A stretch of 14,027 nucleotides of DNA from Cyanobacteriota bacterium (GTDB lineage: Bacteria; Cyanobacteriota; Cyanobacteriia; Leptolyngbyales; Leptolyngbyaceae), in the NCBI GenBank assembly GCA_027482985.1, contig JAIXVO010000407.1, positions 1-14,027 on the forward strand, in the 5' to 3' direction. The position numbers and the translations under genes were made by a program. Of the stretch, positions 7,062-13,535 are shown in pieces (positions within the stretch are counted from its first letter, which is position 1; each line of letters opens with the position of its first letter). Under the pieces are notes generated by a model. The model had not been told where the DNA came from. It saw only the letters and a program-made list of their open reading frames with translations, and searched no databases.

Positions 7062-7131
7062 TTGTCTTAAACGAGAATTTCTCTTCTCAATTGAGTCTAT
7101 CTTAAAGATTAGATTTCTCGATATAAGACAA
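7062..7131. other. Foldback element predicted to form a three-way junction
   Basis: TTGTCTTA (7062-7069) pairs with TAAGACAA (7124-7131). After a small internal loop, CGAGAA (7072-7077) pairs with TTCTCG (7115-7120), making a closing stem of 14 bp. Inside are CTCAATTGAG (7086-7095) and an imperfect hairpin of TCTA/TAGA with TCT/AGA (7096-7113). The whole resembles a three-way junction RNA or a small MITE. GAGAA (7073-7077) could instead pair locally with TTTCTC (7079-7084), giving a competing fold. No known RNA family was recognised. Confidence 0.4.
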
Positions 7132-7150
7132 AAGCATCCGCCCAGGAGGG

Positions 7151-7240
7151 ATGGTGAAATTTGGCAGCGGCGGGACTAATTTGATCATTGGAGTGCAACA
7201 AAACCTCAAATTAATGTTTGAATTGAAGTCTAGGCCATAG
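7151..7240 (+). CDS. Possible 29-residue small protein or leader peptide with a perfect SD
   Basis: ATG 7151 opens 29 codons (MVKFGSGGTNLIIGVQQ...) ending in TAG 7238-7240. AGGAGG (7144-7149) is the best Shine-Dalgarno in the window, but it is only one base from the ATG; the GTG at 7154 would give a better spacing of four. It ends 35 bases before the HTH-type gene and follows the foldback element, so it could be a leader ORF. No similarity is known to me, and a chance ORF of this length is common. Confidence 0.2.
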   Translation: MVKFGSGGTNLIIGVQQNLKLMFELKSRP

Positions 7241-7275
7241 AATTTATTAGTAGAATTCAGATTTTTGGGAATCTC

Positions 7276-7725
7276 ATGTCATTAGCACCTCGTAAACGCA
7301 CTAGAGCGACCACAGTAAGTCCAGAAGCAGTTGAGCAAGCGGCCTCATTTCTAGAAGAATTGCCTGATAAACCGAAAGAGGATCTCTCTTTACGGGAAGC
7401 CGTTGGGCAGATGCAAGATTCGCTTAAAGCAGCGCTTGCTAAAGGGTACAGCTATGAAGAATTGGCTCAAATGTTGGGCAATCAGGGCATTCAAATCAGT
7501 GCCTTCACCTTAAAGAACTATGTTCCTTCGGGCAAACGTTCCATCACCAAAGGGAAGCCACGCAAAAGCAAGAAAGATGACGCGGAAGCAACGGGTGAAG
7601 TGATTGATCTGAAGTTGCCAACAGAAGCCCCCGCCGAAGCCCAACCCACCCGTGGTCGCCGAGCTTCCAGTGCCAAACCTGCGGCGGCGAAAGCCACCAC
7701 CACTCGCCGCCGCAAGCAATCTTGA
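7276..7725 (+). CDS. Small basic HTH-type protein with Lys/Arg/Ala-rich tail
   Basis: A 149-residue protein not assigned to a named family. Residues 40-83 (from REAVGQMQDSLKAAL, then KGYSYEELAQML, to ISAFTLKNYVP) look like a helix-turn-helix module of the kind seen in plasmid mobilisation and small regulatory proteins: a GYSYEELA first helix, a turn, then a TLKNYV recognition-like helix. From about residue 86 the chain is low-complexity and very rich in Lys, Arg, Ala, Pro and Thr (GKPRKSKK, TRGRRASSAKPAAAKA, TTTRRRKQS), like a histone-H1 or DNA-condensing tail, interrupted by one acidic stretch (DDAEATGEVIDLKLPTE). It is predicted to bind DNA. The start lacks a strong Shine-Dalgarno, with GGGAA about 6 bases ahead. 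The ATP-grasp gene follows after 106 bases in the same direction, but a functional link is unproven. Confidence 0.75.
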   Translation: MSLAPRKRTRATTVSPEAVEQAASFLEELPDKPKEDLSLREAVGQMQDSLKAALAKGYSYEELAQMLGNQGIQISAFTLKNYVPSGKRSITKGKPRKSKKDDAEATGEVIDLKLPTEAPAEAQPTRGRRASSAKPAAAKATTTRRRKQS

Positions 7726-7831
7726 AAGGCGGTTGGGTTTGTTACATCGGTTGTCTTTTCCTTGCTCCTGCGATCCCCTTCAAGGCAGAGTAGGAAGTAG
7801 GTAGAGTACTCTTCACAATCGATGTGACACT

Positions 7832-9430
7832 ATGCAGACTCCGACTTCCTCGGTTGATTTGACCGGTTCTTTCCATCAGCTCCAGCATCAACTGCAAAAT
7901 TTTTGGCGATCGGTTGAGTCCGCCGATAATTTTGACCCCAGTGATGCGGACATTGTGGTGGTGCCCTCCCTCAGCCTGGATCAGCGAGAACTGCAAAAAA
8001 TTGCGGGGTTTCATCATTACGAAGAACGTCTCCTGTTTTCGTTGATTCGGTTGCGAAATCCGCGTACCCGCATGGTGTACATTACCTCGCAACCGCTCCA
8101 CCCCAGCGTCATCGATTACTATCTGCAACTGCTGCCGGGAATTCCCTTCTCCCATGCGCGCGATCGCCTGCTGTTGCTTTCCACCTACGATTCCTCCCTC
8201 AGCCCCCTGAGTCAAAAAATTCTCGATCGCCCCCGCTTGATCGAACGGATTCGGCAGGCAGTCCGACCAGATCACTGTTTCATGATCTGCTATAACTCCA
8301 CCGCTGCCGAACGCGAACTTTCGGTGAAAACGGGCATTCCCTTATTTGCGCTCGACCCCGCCCTGCTGCAATGGGGCACCAAAGGTGGCAGTCGGCGCGT
8401 GTTTGCCGAAGCGGGTGTGCCCCATCCGGATGGCAGTGATTCCGTGTGGTCGATTGATGCCCTCGCGGATGCTGCGGCCGCCCTCTGGGAACGCAATCCT
8501 CACCTGAAACGGATGGTCGTCAAACTCAACGAAGGCTTTTCAGGTGAAGGTAACGCCTTGCTGGATGTCCGCACCATTCACGAAGTCGCCCCCGGTCAGG
8601 CCTCCCATGCAGCACGTGTCGATGCCTTGAAGGAACAGTTCGCTTGTATGCGGTTTGAAGCGCGGGGAGAAACCTGGCACAACTTTGGTAGTCGGATTCC
8701 CGAATTGGGTGCCATTGTGGAACTGTTTATTGAAGGTGACAAGCGATCGCCCAGCGTGCAGGGACGCATCACACCTTTGGGTGAAGTTGAAATCATTTCT
8801 ACCCATGATCAGATTTTAGGCGGTCCCAACGGGCAAATTTACTTAGGTTGTCGCTTTCCGGCTGATGAAGCCTACCGCTTGCGCCTGCAAGAATTGGGGA
8901 TGCGAATTGGGCGCAATTTAGCTGACAAAGGCGCGATCGAACGGTTCGGGGTTGATTTTGTCGCAGTGCATCAACCGAATCGTCCCGATCAACCGGAATG
9001 GGAGATTTACGCGATCGAGATCAACCTCCGCAAAGGCGGTACTACCCATCCTTTTATGACCCTCAAATTTCTCACGAATGGGCGCTATGACCTCAGTAGT
9101 GGATTGTTCTACAGTCAGCAAGGACGTGCCAAATATTACATGGCGACTGATAATCTGCAAAAAGAACACTATCGCGGATTACTCCCGAATGACTTGATGG
9201 ATATTATTGCCTCGCACCAATTGCACTTCGATACGGGCACCGAAACAGGGACAGTCTTTCACCTGATGGGTTGTCTCTCGGAATTTGGCAAATTGGGCCT
9301 GACCAGCATCGGCAACTCGCCCCAACAAGCCGAGGAAATTTATAACAAACTGGTGCGGGCGATGGACGAAGAAACGCGATCGCTCCCCTCTGACTTCAAT
9401 CTCTCCATGTACTGGAGCGGGCGATTCTAA
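7832..9430 (+). CDS. ATP-grasp ligase, PGM1-related type
   Basis: A 532-residue ATP-grasp enzyme, a superfamily that joins a carboxylate to an amine or thiol through an acyl-phosphate. Residues about 1-180 form a pre-ATP-grasp domain. The ATP-grasp core includes MVVKLNEGFSGEGNALL (228-244), with the nucleotide-binding Lys231 and glycine-rich loop, AIVELFIEGD (294-303), FGVDFVAV (372-379) and the metal-binding EINLRKGGTTHPF (396-408). The C-terminal part (about 419-510: LSSGLFYSQQGRAKYY..., TVFHLMGCLSEFGKLGLTSIG) matches the C-terminal domain of proteins related to Streptomyces PGM1, a peptide ligase of pheganomycin synthesis. Cyanobacterial homologues are common and uncharacterised, so the substrate is unknown. 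No precursor-peptide gene or other biosynthetic gene lies beside it. There is no good Shine-Dalgarno ahead of the ATG. Confidence 0.85.
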   Translation: MQTPTSSVDLTGSFHQLQHQLQNFWRSVESADNFDPSDADIVVVPSLSLDQRELQKIAGFHHYEERLLFSLIRLRNPRTRMVYITSQPLHPSVIDYYLQLLPGIPFSHARDRLLLLSTYDSSLSPLSQKILDRPRLIERIRQAVRPDHCFMICYNSTAAERELSVKTGIPLFALDPALLQWGTKGGSRRVFAEAGVPHPDGSDSVWSIDALADAAAALWERNPHLKRMVVKLNEGFSGEGNALLDVRTIHEVAPGQASHAARVDALKEQFACMRFEARGETWHNFGSRIPELGAIVELFIEGDKRSPSVQGRITPLGEVEIISTHDQILGGPNGQIYLGCRFPADEAYRLRLQELGMRIGRNLADKGAIERFGVDFVAVHQPNRPDQPEWEIYAIEINLRKGGTTHPFMTLKFLTNGRYDLSSGLFYSQQGRAKYYMATDNLQKEHYRGLLPNDLMDIIASHQLHFDTGTETGTVFHLMGCLSEFGKLGLTSIGNSPQQAEEIYNKLVRAMDEETRSLPSDFNLSMYWSGRF

Positions 9431-9466
9431 CGTGTGGCTGAAGCTGACATTTGTGATTTGCCCCAC

Positions 9467-9495
9467 TTGACAATTTCTAGTTCATCCCATATCAA
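9467..9495 (+). promoter_or_regulatory. Near-consensus SigA-type promoter
   Basis: TTGACA (9467-9472), 17-base spacer, TATCAA (9490-9495). The -35 is perfect and the -10 matches four of six. Predicted transcription from about 9502 runs towards the polysaccharide genes 630 bases away, or gives a short RNA ending near the T7 run at 9563. Confidence 0.45.
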
Positions 9496-9512
9496 TGTTG
9501 ATGTGTGTTTCA

Positions 9513-9563
9513 CCTCTACGTCTTTAGAGGGATGATGCTCCCATCATTAGCTAGTATTTTTTT
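9513..9563 (+). terminator. Two small hairpins and a T7 run; weak terminator candidate
   Basis: CCTCTA (9513-9518) pairs with TAGAGG (9525-9530), and ATGATG (9532-9537) with CATCAT (9542-9547). A run of seven T (9557-9563) follows, but nine bases separate it from the second stem, which is only 6 bp and AT-rich. It could end the ATP-grasp transcript or a short RNA from the promoter just upstream. Confidence 0.3.
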
Positions 9564-9881
9564 GAGGAACTGTTTGTTCCTGTGTCGCTTGCATCGGTTC
9601 CCCAACGCTTGTTGATTTTGTTGGCTAATGCACATCCCCAAAACACCGGAGGTATTGAAGTTTACAGTTTTTTTGAGCAACTTGTTAGATTCTCAATGCC
9701 AACTGACTGAAATTTTGTAACTTTTCGAGTTCAACGCGCTGCTAACTGAGAGATCGTGGGATTGATTGGTATTAGGTAACGAAAGAAAAATTATTTCTTC
9801 TCTCCAGTCCCAGTTTTGATTAACTTTGTGTGTTAGCCATCAGTTGTTTTAAGTCTGTGTTTCTTGATTCTCCTAAAAGCT

Positions 9882-9911
9882 GGCAGCGTCCTACAGAAAG
9901 CTGACGCAGCC
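9882..9911. repeat. Imperfect 9-bp hairpin in the leader
   Basis: GGCAGCGTC (9882-9890) and GACGCAGCC (9903-9911) pair at eight of nine positions around a 12-base loop. No T-run follows. It is a structured spot in the leader with no assigned role. Confidence 0.35.
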
Positions 9912-10131
9912 TAATTTCCCAGAGTTTTATTTAGTTCCGGCTTTCTGCTCAGTAGAGTCAGAATCAACCCAAATCCGGCTCCGGTTGCCAAATTTTGCTT
10001 CCAATTCAGATTCAGTTGATCATCCTGCATCTTGATTCAGGACAACATCAGCCCGATCGCTCAAGTTTCAATTCCCTGAGTACATCGCTGATGTCAGTTC
10101 ATGAATTGCCCTGAAGTCGCCAGAGAGCATC

Positions 10132-11214
10132 ATGAAAATTGCACTTGTCCACGATTATTTAACGCAACAAGGCGGAGCAGAGCGCGTCTTTGAATTGCTG
10201 TGTCAACGATATCCCGCTGCCGATATCTACACCTCGCTGTATGACCCCAGCAACACCATTGACCTGGGCGATCGCCCCGTGCAAACAACCTATTTGCAGC
10301 GGATTCCGGGTGTCCGCAAACACTTTCGGTTAATGGCACCGTTTTACTACACCGCCTTCCGCGCCCTGGATTTGCACGCCTACGACCTGATCATCAGCAG
10401 TAGCACCAGCTTTGCCAAAGCCGTTAGAAAGCGCTCAGATGCCGTCCATATCTGCTTTTGCCATAACGTCACCCGCTTTTTGTGGGACACCGCCAATTAC
10501 CTGAAGGAATATCCCACTTACCGCAAATTTTATCCCTTGCTGGAACCAATTTTCCGCTCCATGCGGCGGTTAGATGTCACCTACGCGCAGGAACCCGACC
10601 TTTACATTGCCAATTCCAGCGTCGTGGCACAGCGCATTGAGACCATTTACCAAAAACCGGCGATCGTCATCAACTACCCGATTGATAGCAGTAAGTTTTG
10701 TTTCTCGGCGCAAAAAGATGACTTCTACCTCGCCTCTGCCCGCTTAATGGGCTACAAGCGCGTCGATTTGATTGTGGAAGCCTTTAATTGGTTGGGGTGG
10801 CGATTGTTAATTATGGGCGATGGGCCAGAACGCGATCGCCTGCAAGCCAAAGCGTTGGACAACATTGAATTCCTGGGTTACGTCAGTGATGCCGAACGCA
10901 CCTATTTGATGTCGAAAACGCGAGCTGTCGTTGTTGCTGCCCTGGAAGATTATGGTCTGGTGCCCCTGGAAGCCAATGCCAGCGGTACGCCCGTCGTGGG
11001 ATACGGAGTCGGTGGCATTTTAGACACGCAAGTTCCTGGCGAAACCGCCGTCTTTTTCCATCGTCAAACCCCAGAGGCCATTCACCATGCGCTGTTGGCC
11101 GCTAATCGAACGCGCTGGGATTATCAGACGATTCGCGATCGCGCTGTAAATGAATTTTCTGAAGCCGCTTTTTTTCACAAGATTGATCAGGTGATTCAGA
11201 CTGCCTGTGGCTAA
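10132..11214 (+). CDS. GT4-family glycosyltransferase (exopolysaccharide assembly)
   Basis: A 360-residue retaining glycosyltransferase of the GT-B fold that transfers a sugar from a nucleotide donor to a growing lipid-linked oligosaccharide on the cytoplasmic side of the membrane. The N-terminal domain has the acceptor-side loop QQGGAERVFELL (12-23). The C-terminal domain has ARLMGYKRVDLIVEAF (203-218), LLIMGDGPERDRL (225-237), and the donor-binding E-x7-E motif as Glu272 and Glu280 in LEDYGLVPLEANASGTPVVGYG (split: LEDYGLVPLEA 271-281, NASGTPVVGYG 282-292). There is no signal peptide or membrane span, so it is probably peripheral. The sugar cannot be read from the sequence. AGAGAG (10121-10126) is a modest ribosome binding site. 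It is probably the first gene of an operon with the Wzc-like gene, 58 bases downstream. Confidence 0.93.
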   Translation: MKIALVHDYLTQQGGAERVFELLCQRYPAADIYTSLYDPSNTIDLGDRPVQTTYLQRIPGVRKHFRLMAPFYYTAFRALDLHAYDLIISSSTSFAKAVRKRSDAVHICFCHNVTRFLWDTANYLKEYPTYRKFYPLLEPIFRSMRRLDVTYAQEPDLYIANSSVVAQRIETIYQKPAIVINYPIDSSKFCFSAQKDDFYLASARLMGYKRVDLIVEAFNWLGWRLLIMGDGPERDRLQAKALDNIEFLGYVSDAERTYLMSKTRAVVVAALEDYGLVPLEANASGTPVVGYGVGGILDTQVPGETAVFFHRQTPEAIHHALLAANRTRWDYQTIRDRAVNEFSEAAFFHKIDQVIQTACG

Positions 11215-11260
11215 TTCAACGCCAATTCCAATCAATATTCATTGTGCAACGTTTTAAATC

Positions 11261-11267
11261 AAGGGTG
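11261..11267 (+). promoter_or_regulatory. Ribosome binding site of the Wzc-like gene
   Basis: AAGGGTG lies 5 bases before ATG 11273 and supports that start. It is one of the few clear Shine-Dalgarno sites in this window. Confidence 0.55.
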
Positions 11268-11272
11268 ACTGC

Positions 11273-13447
11273 ATGGGTGCTATCGACCAACTTCAAACAC
11301 CGGAAACTGAACCCAGTTACGGGCAACTCCTCTCTGTTTTAGTGCGGCGGCGATTTTGGCTGCTGGGCACCTTTGCCGGGGTGTTGTCCCTCGCCGCGAT
11401 CGCCACCCTGCTATTGCCCCCCACTTACCAAAGTTATTTGCAACTCCTGGTCGAACCCAACTACCAGGGAAAGCGCAACCTGAACGAACAGGAACCCTCC
11501 TTTGCCGACTCCAACGTGGAAGTCGATTACTCCACCCAACTCACCTTGATGCGCAGTTCGCAGTTATTAGAACGGGCTGTAGGTCTGCTTCAACCCCAGT
11601 ATCCCGATTTAAAGGTGGCCGACTTACAAAAAAATCTGTTTCTGGTGCAGGTAGAAGATGCCAAGATCAAAACCAAAGTCTTTCAGGCGGTTTATCGAGA
11701 TGATGACCCGATCAAGACCCAACGCGTTTTACAGGCGATCCAGACTGTTTACCAGACCTACAACCGAGAGCAACAGCGGCAACGGTTAGCCAGAGGGTTG
11801 TCCTTCGTCAACGAACAACTACCCCAGGTGCAGCAAAAAGTCACCCAATCCGAAGCCAACCTGGAACAATTTCGGAAAGCGCAGAATTTAATCGATCCCG
11901 AATTGCAGGCCAAAGCCCTAGTCGATGCGCTCAGTCAGGTGCGAGACGATCGCCGCAAAAATGCCGCCCAATTGCAGGAGGCCACCGCCCGCTATGCCGA
12001 ACTCCAGCAACAACTCGCCCGTTCTACACCCGATGCCCGCACCGCCAATCGTCTGAGCCAATCCGAACGCTATCAGAACTTGCTAAATGAGATTCAAAAA
12101 ACTGAATTGATTTTGACGCAAACTCGCACCCGCTATACCGATGCCGCCCCGATTGTGCAAAAGTTACAGCAACGCCTGACCGATCAACGGGCATTGCTGC
12201 GACAGGAAGCCGAACGAGTTGTCGGCAAAACTGCCACACCCCGCGATCGCCTCCAGCAGACCGGGCAACTGGGCACCACCGATCAAGCCCTCACCACCCA
12301 ACTGATCGAAGCCCGGGTGAATCTCCAGTCCTTGCAAGCACGCCAGCAAAGCCTCAGCCGTTCCGAGCGATCGCTCAAAGCTGAACAGCAACAGTTTCCC
12401 CGCCTCCTGGCTGAATACGGACGGTTGCAACCGAAAGTCCAGATCGATCGCGATACCCTGCAACAATTGCTCAAAGCGCGTCAAGAATTAGCCCTGGAAA
12501 TTGCTCGGGGTGGATTTGATTGGCAAGTCGTCGAAGAACCCAAATTGGGTGCATTAGTCAGTCCCAGTTGGCCGAAAAACCTTCTGCTGGGGGTGTTTGG
12601 TGGGCTGTTGCTGGGTTGTTTCGCCGCCTTCCTGCGCGAAGCGATCGACGATGCTGTCCACACCTCGGATGACCTCAAAAAACAAGTCGCGGTGCCCCTG
12701 CTCGGCATGACTCCTGCCGTCCCCCTGCCGCCCCCCGGCCAAGCGCGACCCGCCCTCTCACCTGCCGCCCAGGTGATTCAGTGGCAACCCTTCCGAGAGG
12801 CCATGGACTTAATTTACAAAAACCTGCAACTCTTGCATCCCGACTTTCCGCTGCGATCGCTCGTCATCACCTCCGCCCTCGCTGGAGAAGGCAAAACCAC
12901 GCTGGCATTAGCTTTAGCCATGAGTGCCGGACGCTTACACCAGCGCGTCTTGCTAATTGATGCCGACCTCCGCCGCCCCAGCCTGCATCAGCAATTGCGT
13001 TTACCCAACGAGCAAGGACTCGCCACCCTACTCGCCCGTGACATCGCGATCGCCGATGACAGCGACCTGCCCACCTTTACCATTTCCCCCAACCTCGACA
13101 TTCTCACCGCTGGCCCCCCGCCCTTCGATCCCGCCAAGCTTTTAAGTTCGCGTCGGATGGGCGAACTCATGACCGCCTGGGAGTCGCAGTATGACCTCGT
13201 CTTACTCGATGCCCCCCCGGTGTTAGGCATCGTAGACACCATTTTGACCGCCTCTTTTTGTGGTGGCGTGTTATTAGTCGGGCGGATCGGTCAAGTCACC
13301 CGCACCGAATTGCATCAAGCTACCACCACACTCAACAAACTCAACGTCATTGGTGTCATTGCTAACGGCACCAGCGATGCCAACAGTGCCTACCCATTAG
13401 AACATCAACCCATTCACCCCCCAGCCATCCCCAACAGCCAAAGTTAA
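11273..13447 (+). CDS. Wzc-like polysaccharide co-polymerase with BY-kinase-type ATPase domain
   Basis: A 724-residue inner-membrane protein that controls chain length and export of Wzy-type polysaccharides. It has a Wzz domain with a first membrane span (about 29-48), a long periplasmic coiled-coil region rich in Gln, Arg, Leu and Ala (about 160-410), and a second span (about 436-455) after the PSWPKN motif (430-435). A cytoplasmic P-loop domain follows (about 500-700). Walker A is SALAGEGKTTLALALA (534-549), Walker A' is VLLIDADLRRPSLH (559-572) and Walker B is LVLLDAPPV (642-650). Bacterial tyrosine kinases of this family normally end in a cluster of autophosphorylated tyrosines. Here the tail after residue 700 holds only one (Tyr707) and is Pro-rich, so tyrosine-kinase cycling may be reduced or absent. 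A second, unusually proline-rich segment (PAVPLPPPGQARP, 481-493) links the membrane and ATPase parts. A hairpin begins directly after the stop. Confidence 0.95.
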   Translation: MGAIDQLQTPETEPSYGQLLSVLVRRRFWLLGTFAGVLSLAAIATLLLPPTYQSYLQLLVEPNYQGKRNLNEQEPSFADSNVEVDYSTQLTLMRSSQLLERAVGLLQPQYPDLKVADLQKNLFLVQVEDAKIKTKVFQAVYRDDDPIKTQRVLQAIQTVYQTYNREQQRQRLARGLSFVNEQLPQVQQKVTQSEANLEQFRKAQNLIDPELQAKALVDALSQVRDDRRKNAAQLQEATARYAELQQQLARSTPDARTANRLSQSERYQNLLNEIQKTELILTQTRTRYTDAAPIVQKLQQRLTDQRALLRQEAERVVGKTATPRDRLQQTGQLGTTDQALTTQLIEARVNLQSLQARQQSLSRSERSLKAEQQQFPRLLAEYGRLQPKVQIDRDTLQQLLKARQELALEIARGGFDWQVVEEPKLGALVSPSWPKNLLLGVFGGLLLGCFAAFLREAIDDAVHTSDDLKKQVAVPLLGMTPAVPLPPPGQARPALSPAAQVIQWQPFREAMDLIYKNLQLLHPDFPLRSLVITSALAGEGKTTLALALAMSAGRLHQRVLLIDADLRRPSLHQQLRLPNEQGLATLLARDIAIADDSDLPTFTISPNLDILTAGPPPFDPAKLLSSRRMGELMTAWESQYDLVLLDAPPVLGIVDTILTASFCGGVLLVGRIGQVTRTELHQATTTLNKLNVIGVIANGTSDANSAYPLEHQPIHPPAIPNSQS

Positions 13448-13480
13448 AGATCTGCGTCTTCTTAAAGAAGTCGCAGATCT
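13448..13480. repeat. Hairpin repeat directly after the Wzc-like stop codon
   Basis: AGATCTGCG (13448-13456) pairs with CGCAGATCT (13472-13480). After one T-T mismatch, CTTCT (13458-13462) pairs with AGAAG (13466-13470) around a TAA loop, giving 14 pairs. It begins at the first base after the stop. No T-run follows, so it is more likely a dispersed GATC-containing palindrome that stabilises or attenuates the message than a full terminator. Confidence 0.6.
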
Positions 13481-13535
13481 GGGTAGTCACAATAGTTCAG
13501 GGAAAAATCGTCTACCAGGGTAACGGATTTTAAGT

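Larger units (their letters stand above)
6555..7275. other. Divergent intergenic region with several palindromic elements
   Basis: About 720 bases between the minus-strand SpoIID-like gene and the plus-strand HTH-type gene. It holds a TAACCCT/AGGGTTA hairpin (6804-6819), two linked palindromes (6866-6917), a foldback structure (7062-7131) and a 29-codon ORF with a perfect AGGAGG (7144-7240). No tRNA, known riboswitch or long ORF was seen. Promoters for the two flanking genes could not be fixed. Confidence 0.7.
9431..10131. other. Long non-coding leader ahead of the polysaccharide genes
   Basis: About 700 bases without a supportable gene, AT-rich and low in HIP1 sites. It contains a near-consensus plus-strand promoter (9467-9495), two small hairpins followed by a T7 run (9513-9563) and an imperfect 9-bp stem (9882-9911). 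A 30-codon ORF at 9628-9720 has no ribosome binding site. The region could hold a long 5' leader or small RNA of the downstream operon. Confidence 0.6.

Noticed and set aside
7062..7131. tRNA or hammerhead ribozyme reading of the foldback
   Set aside because: No anticodon/T-loop consensus, and the CUGANGA and GAAA core of hammerheads is missing.
7780..7815. NtcA-like GTA/TAC pattern upstream of the ATP-grasp gene
   Set aside because: The spacing is seven, not the GTA-N8-TAC of NtcA sites, and no correctly placed -10 was seen.
9495..9527. A 10-codon leader-peptide-like ORF after the 9467 promoter
   Set aside because: Its ATG overlaps the -10 and would lie before the predicted transcription start.
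9628..9720. A 30-codon ORF in the polysaccharide leader
   Set aside because: No Shine-Dalgarno, no recognisable sequence and a length expected by chance.
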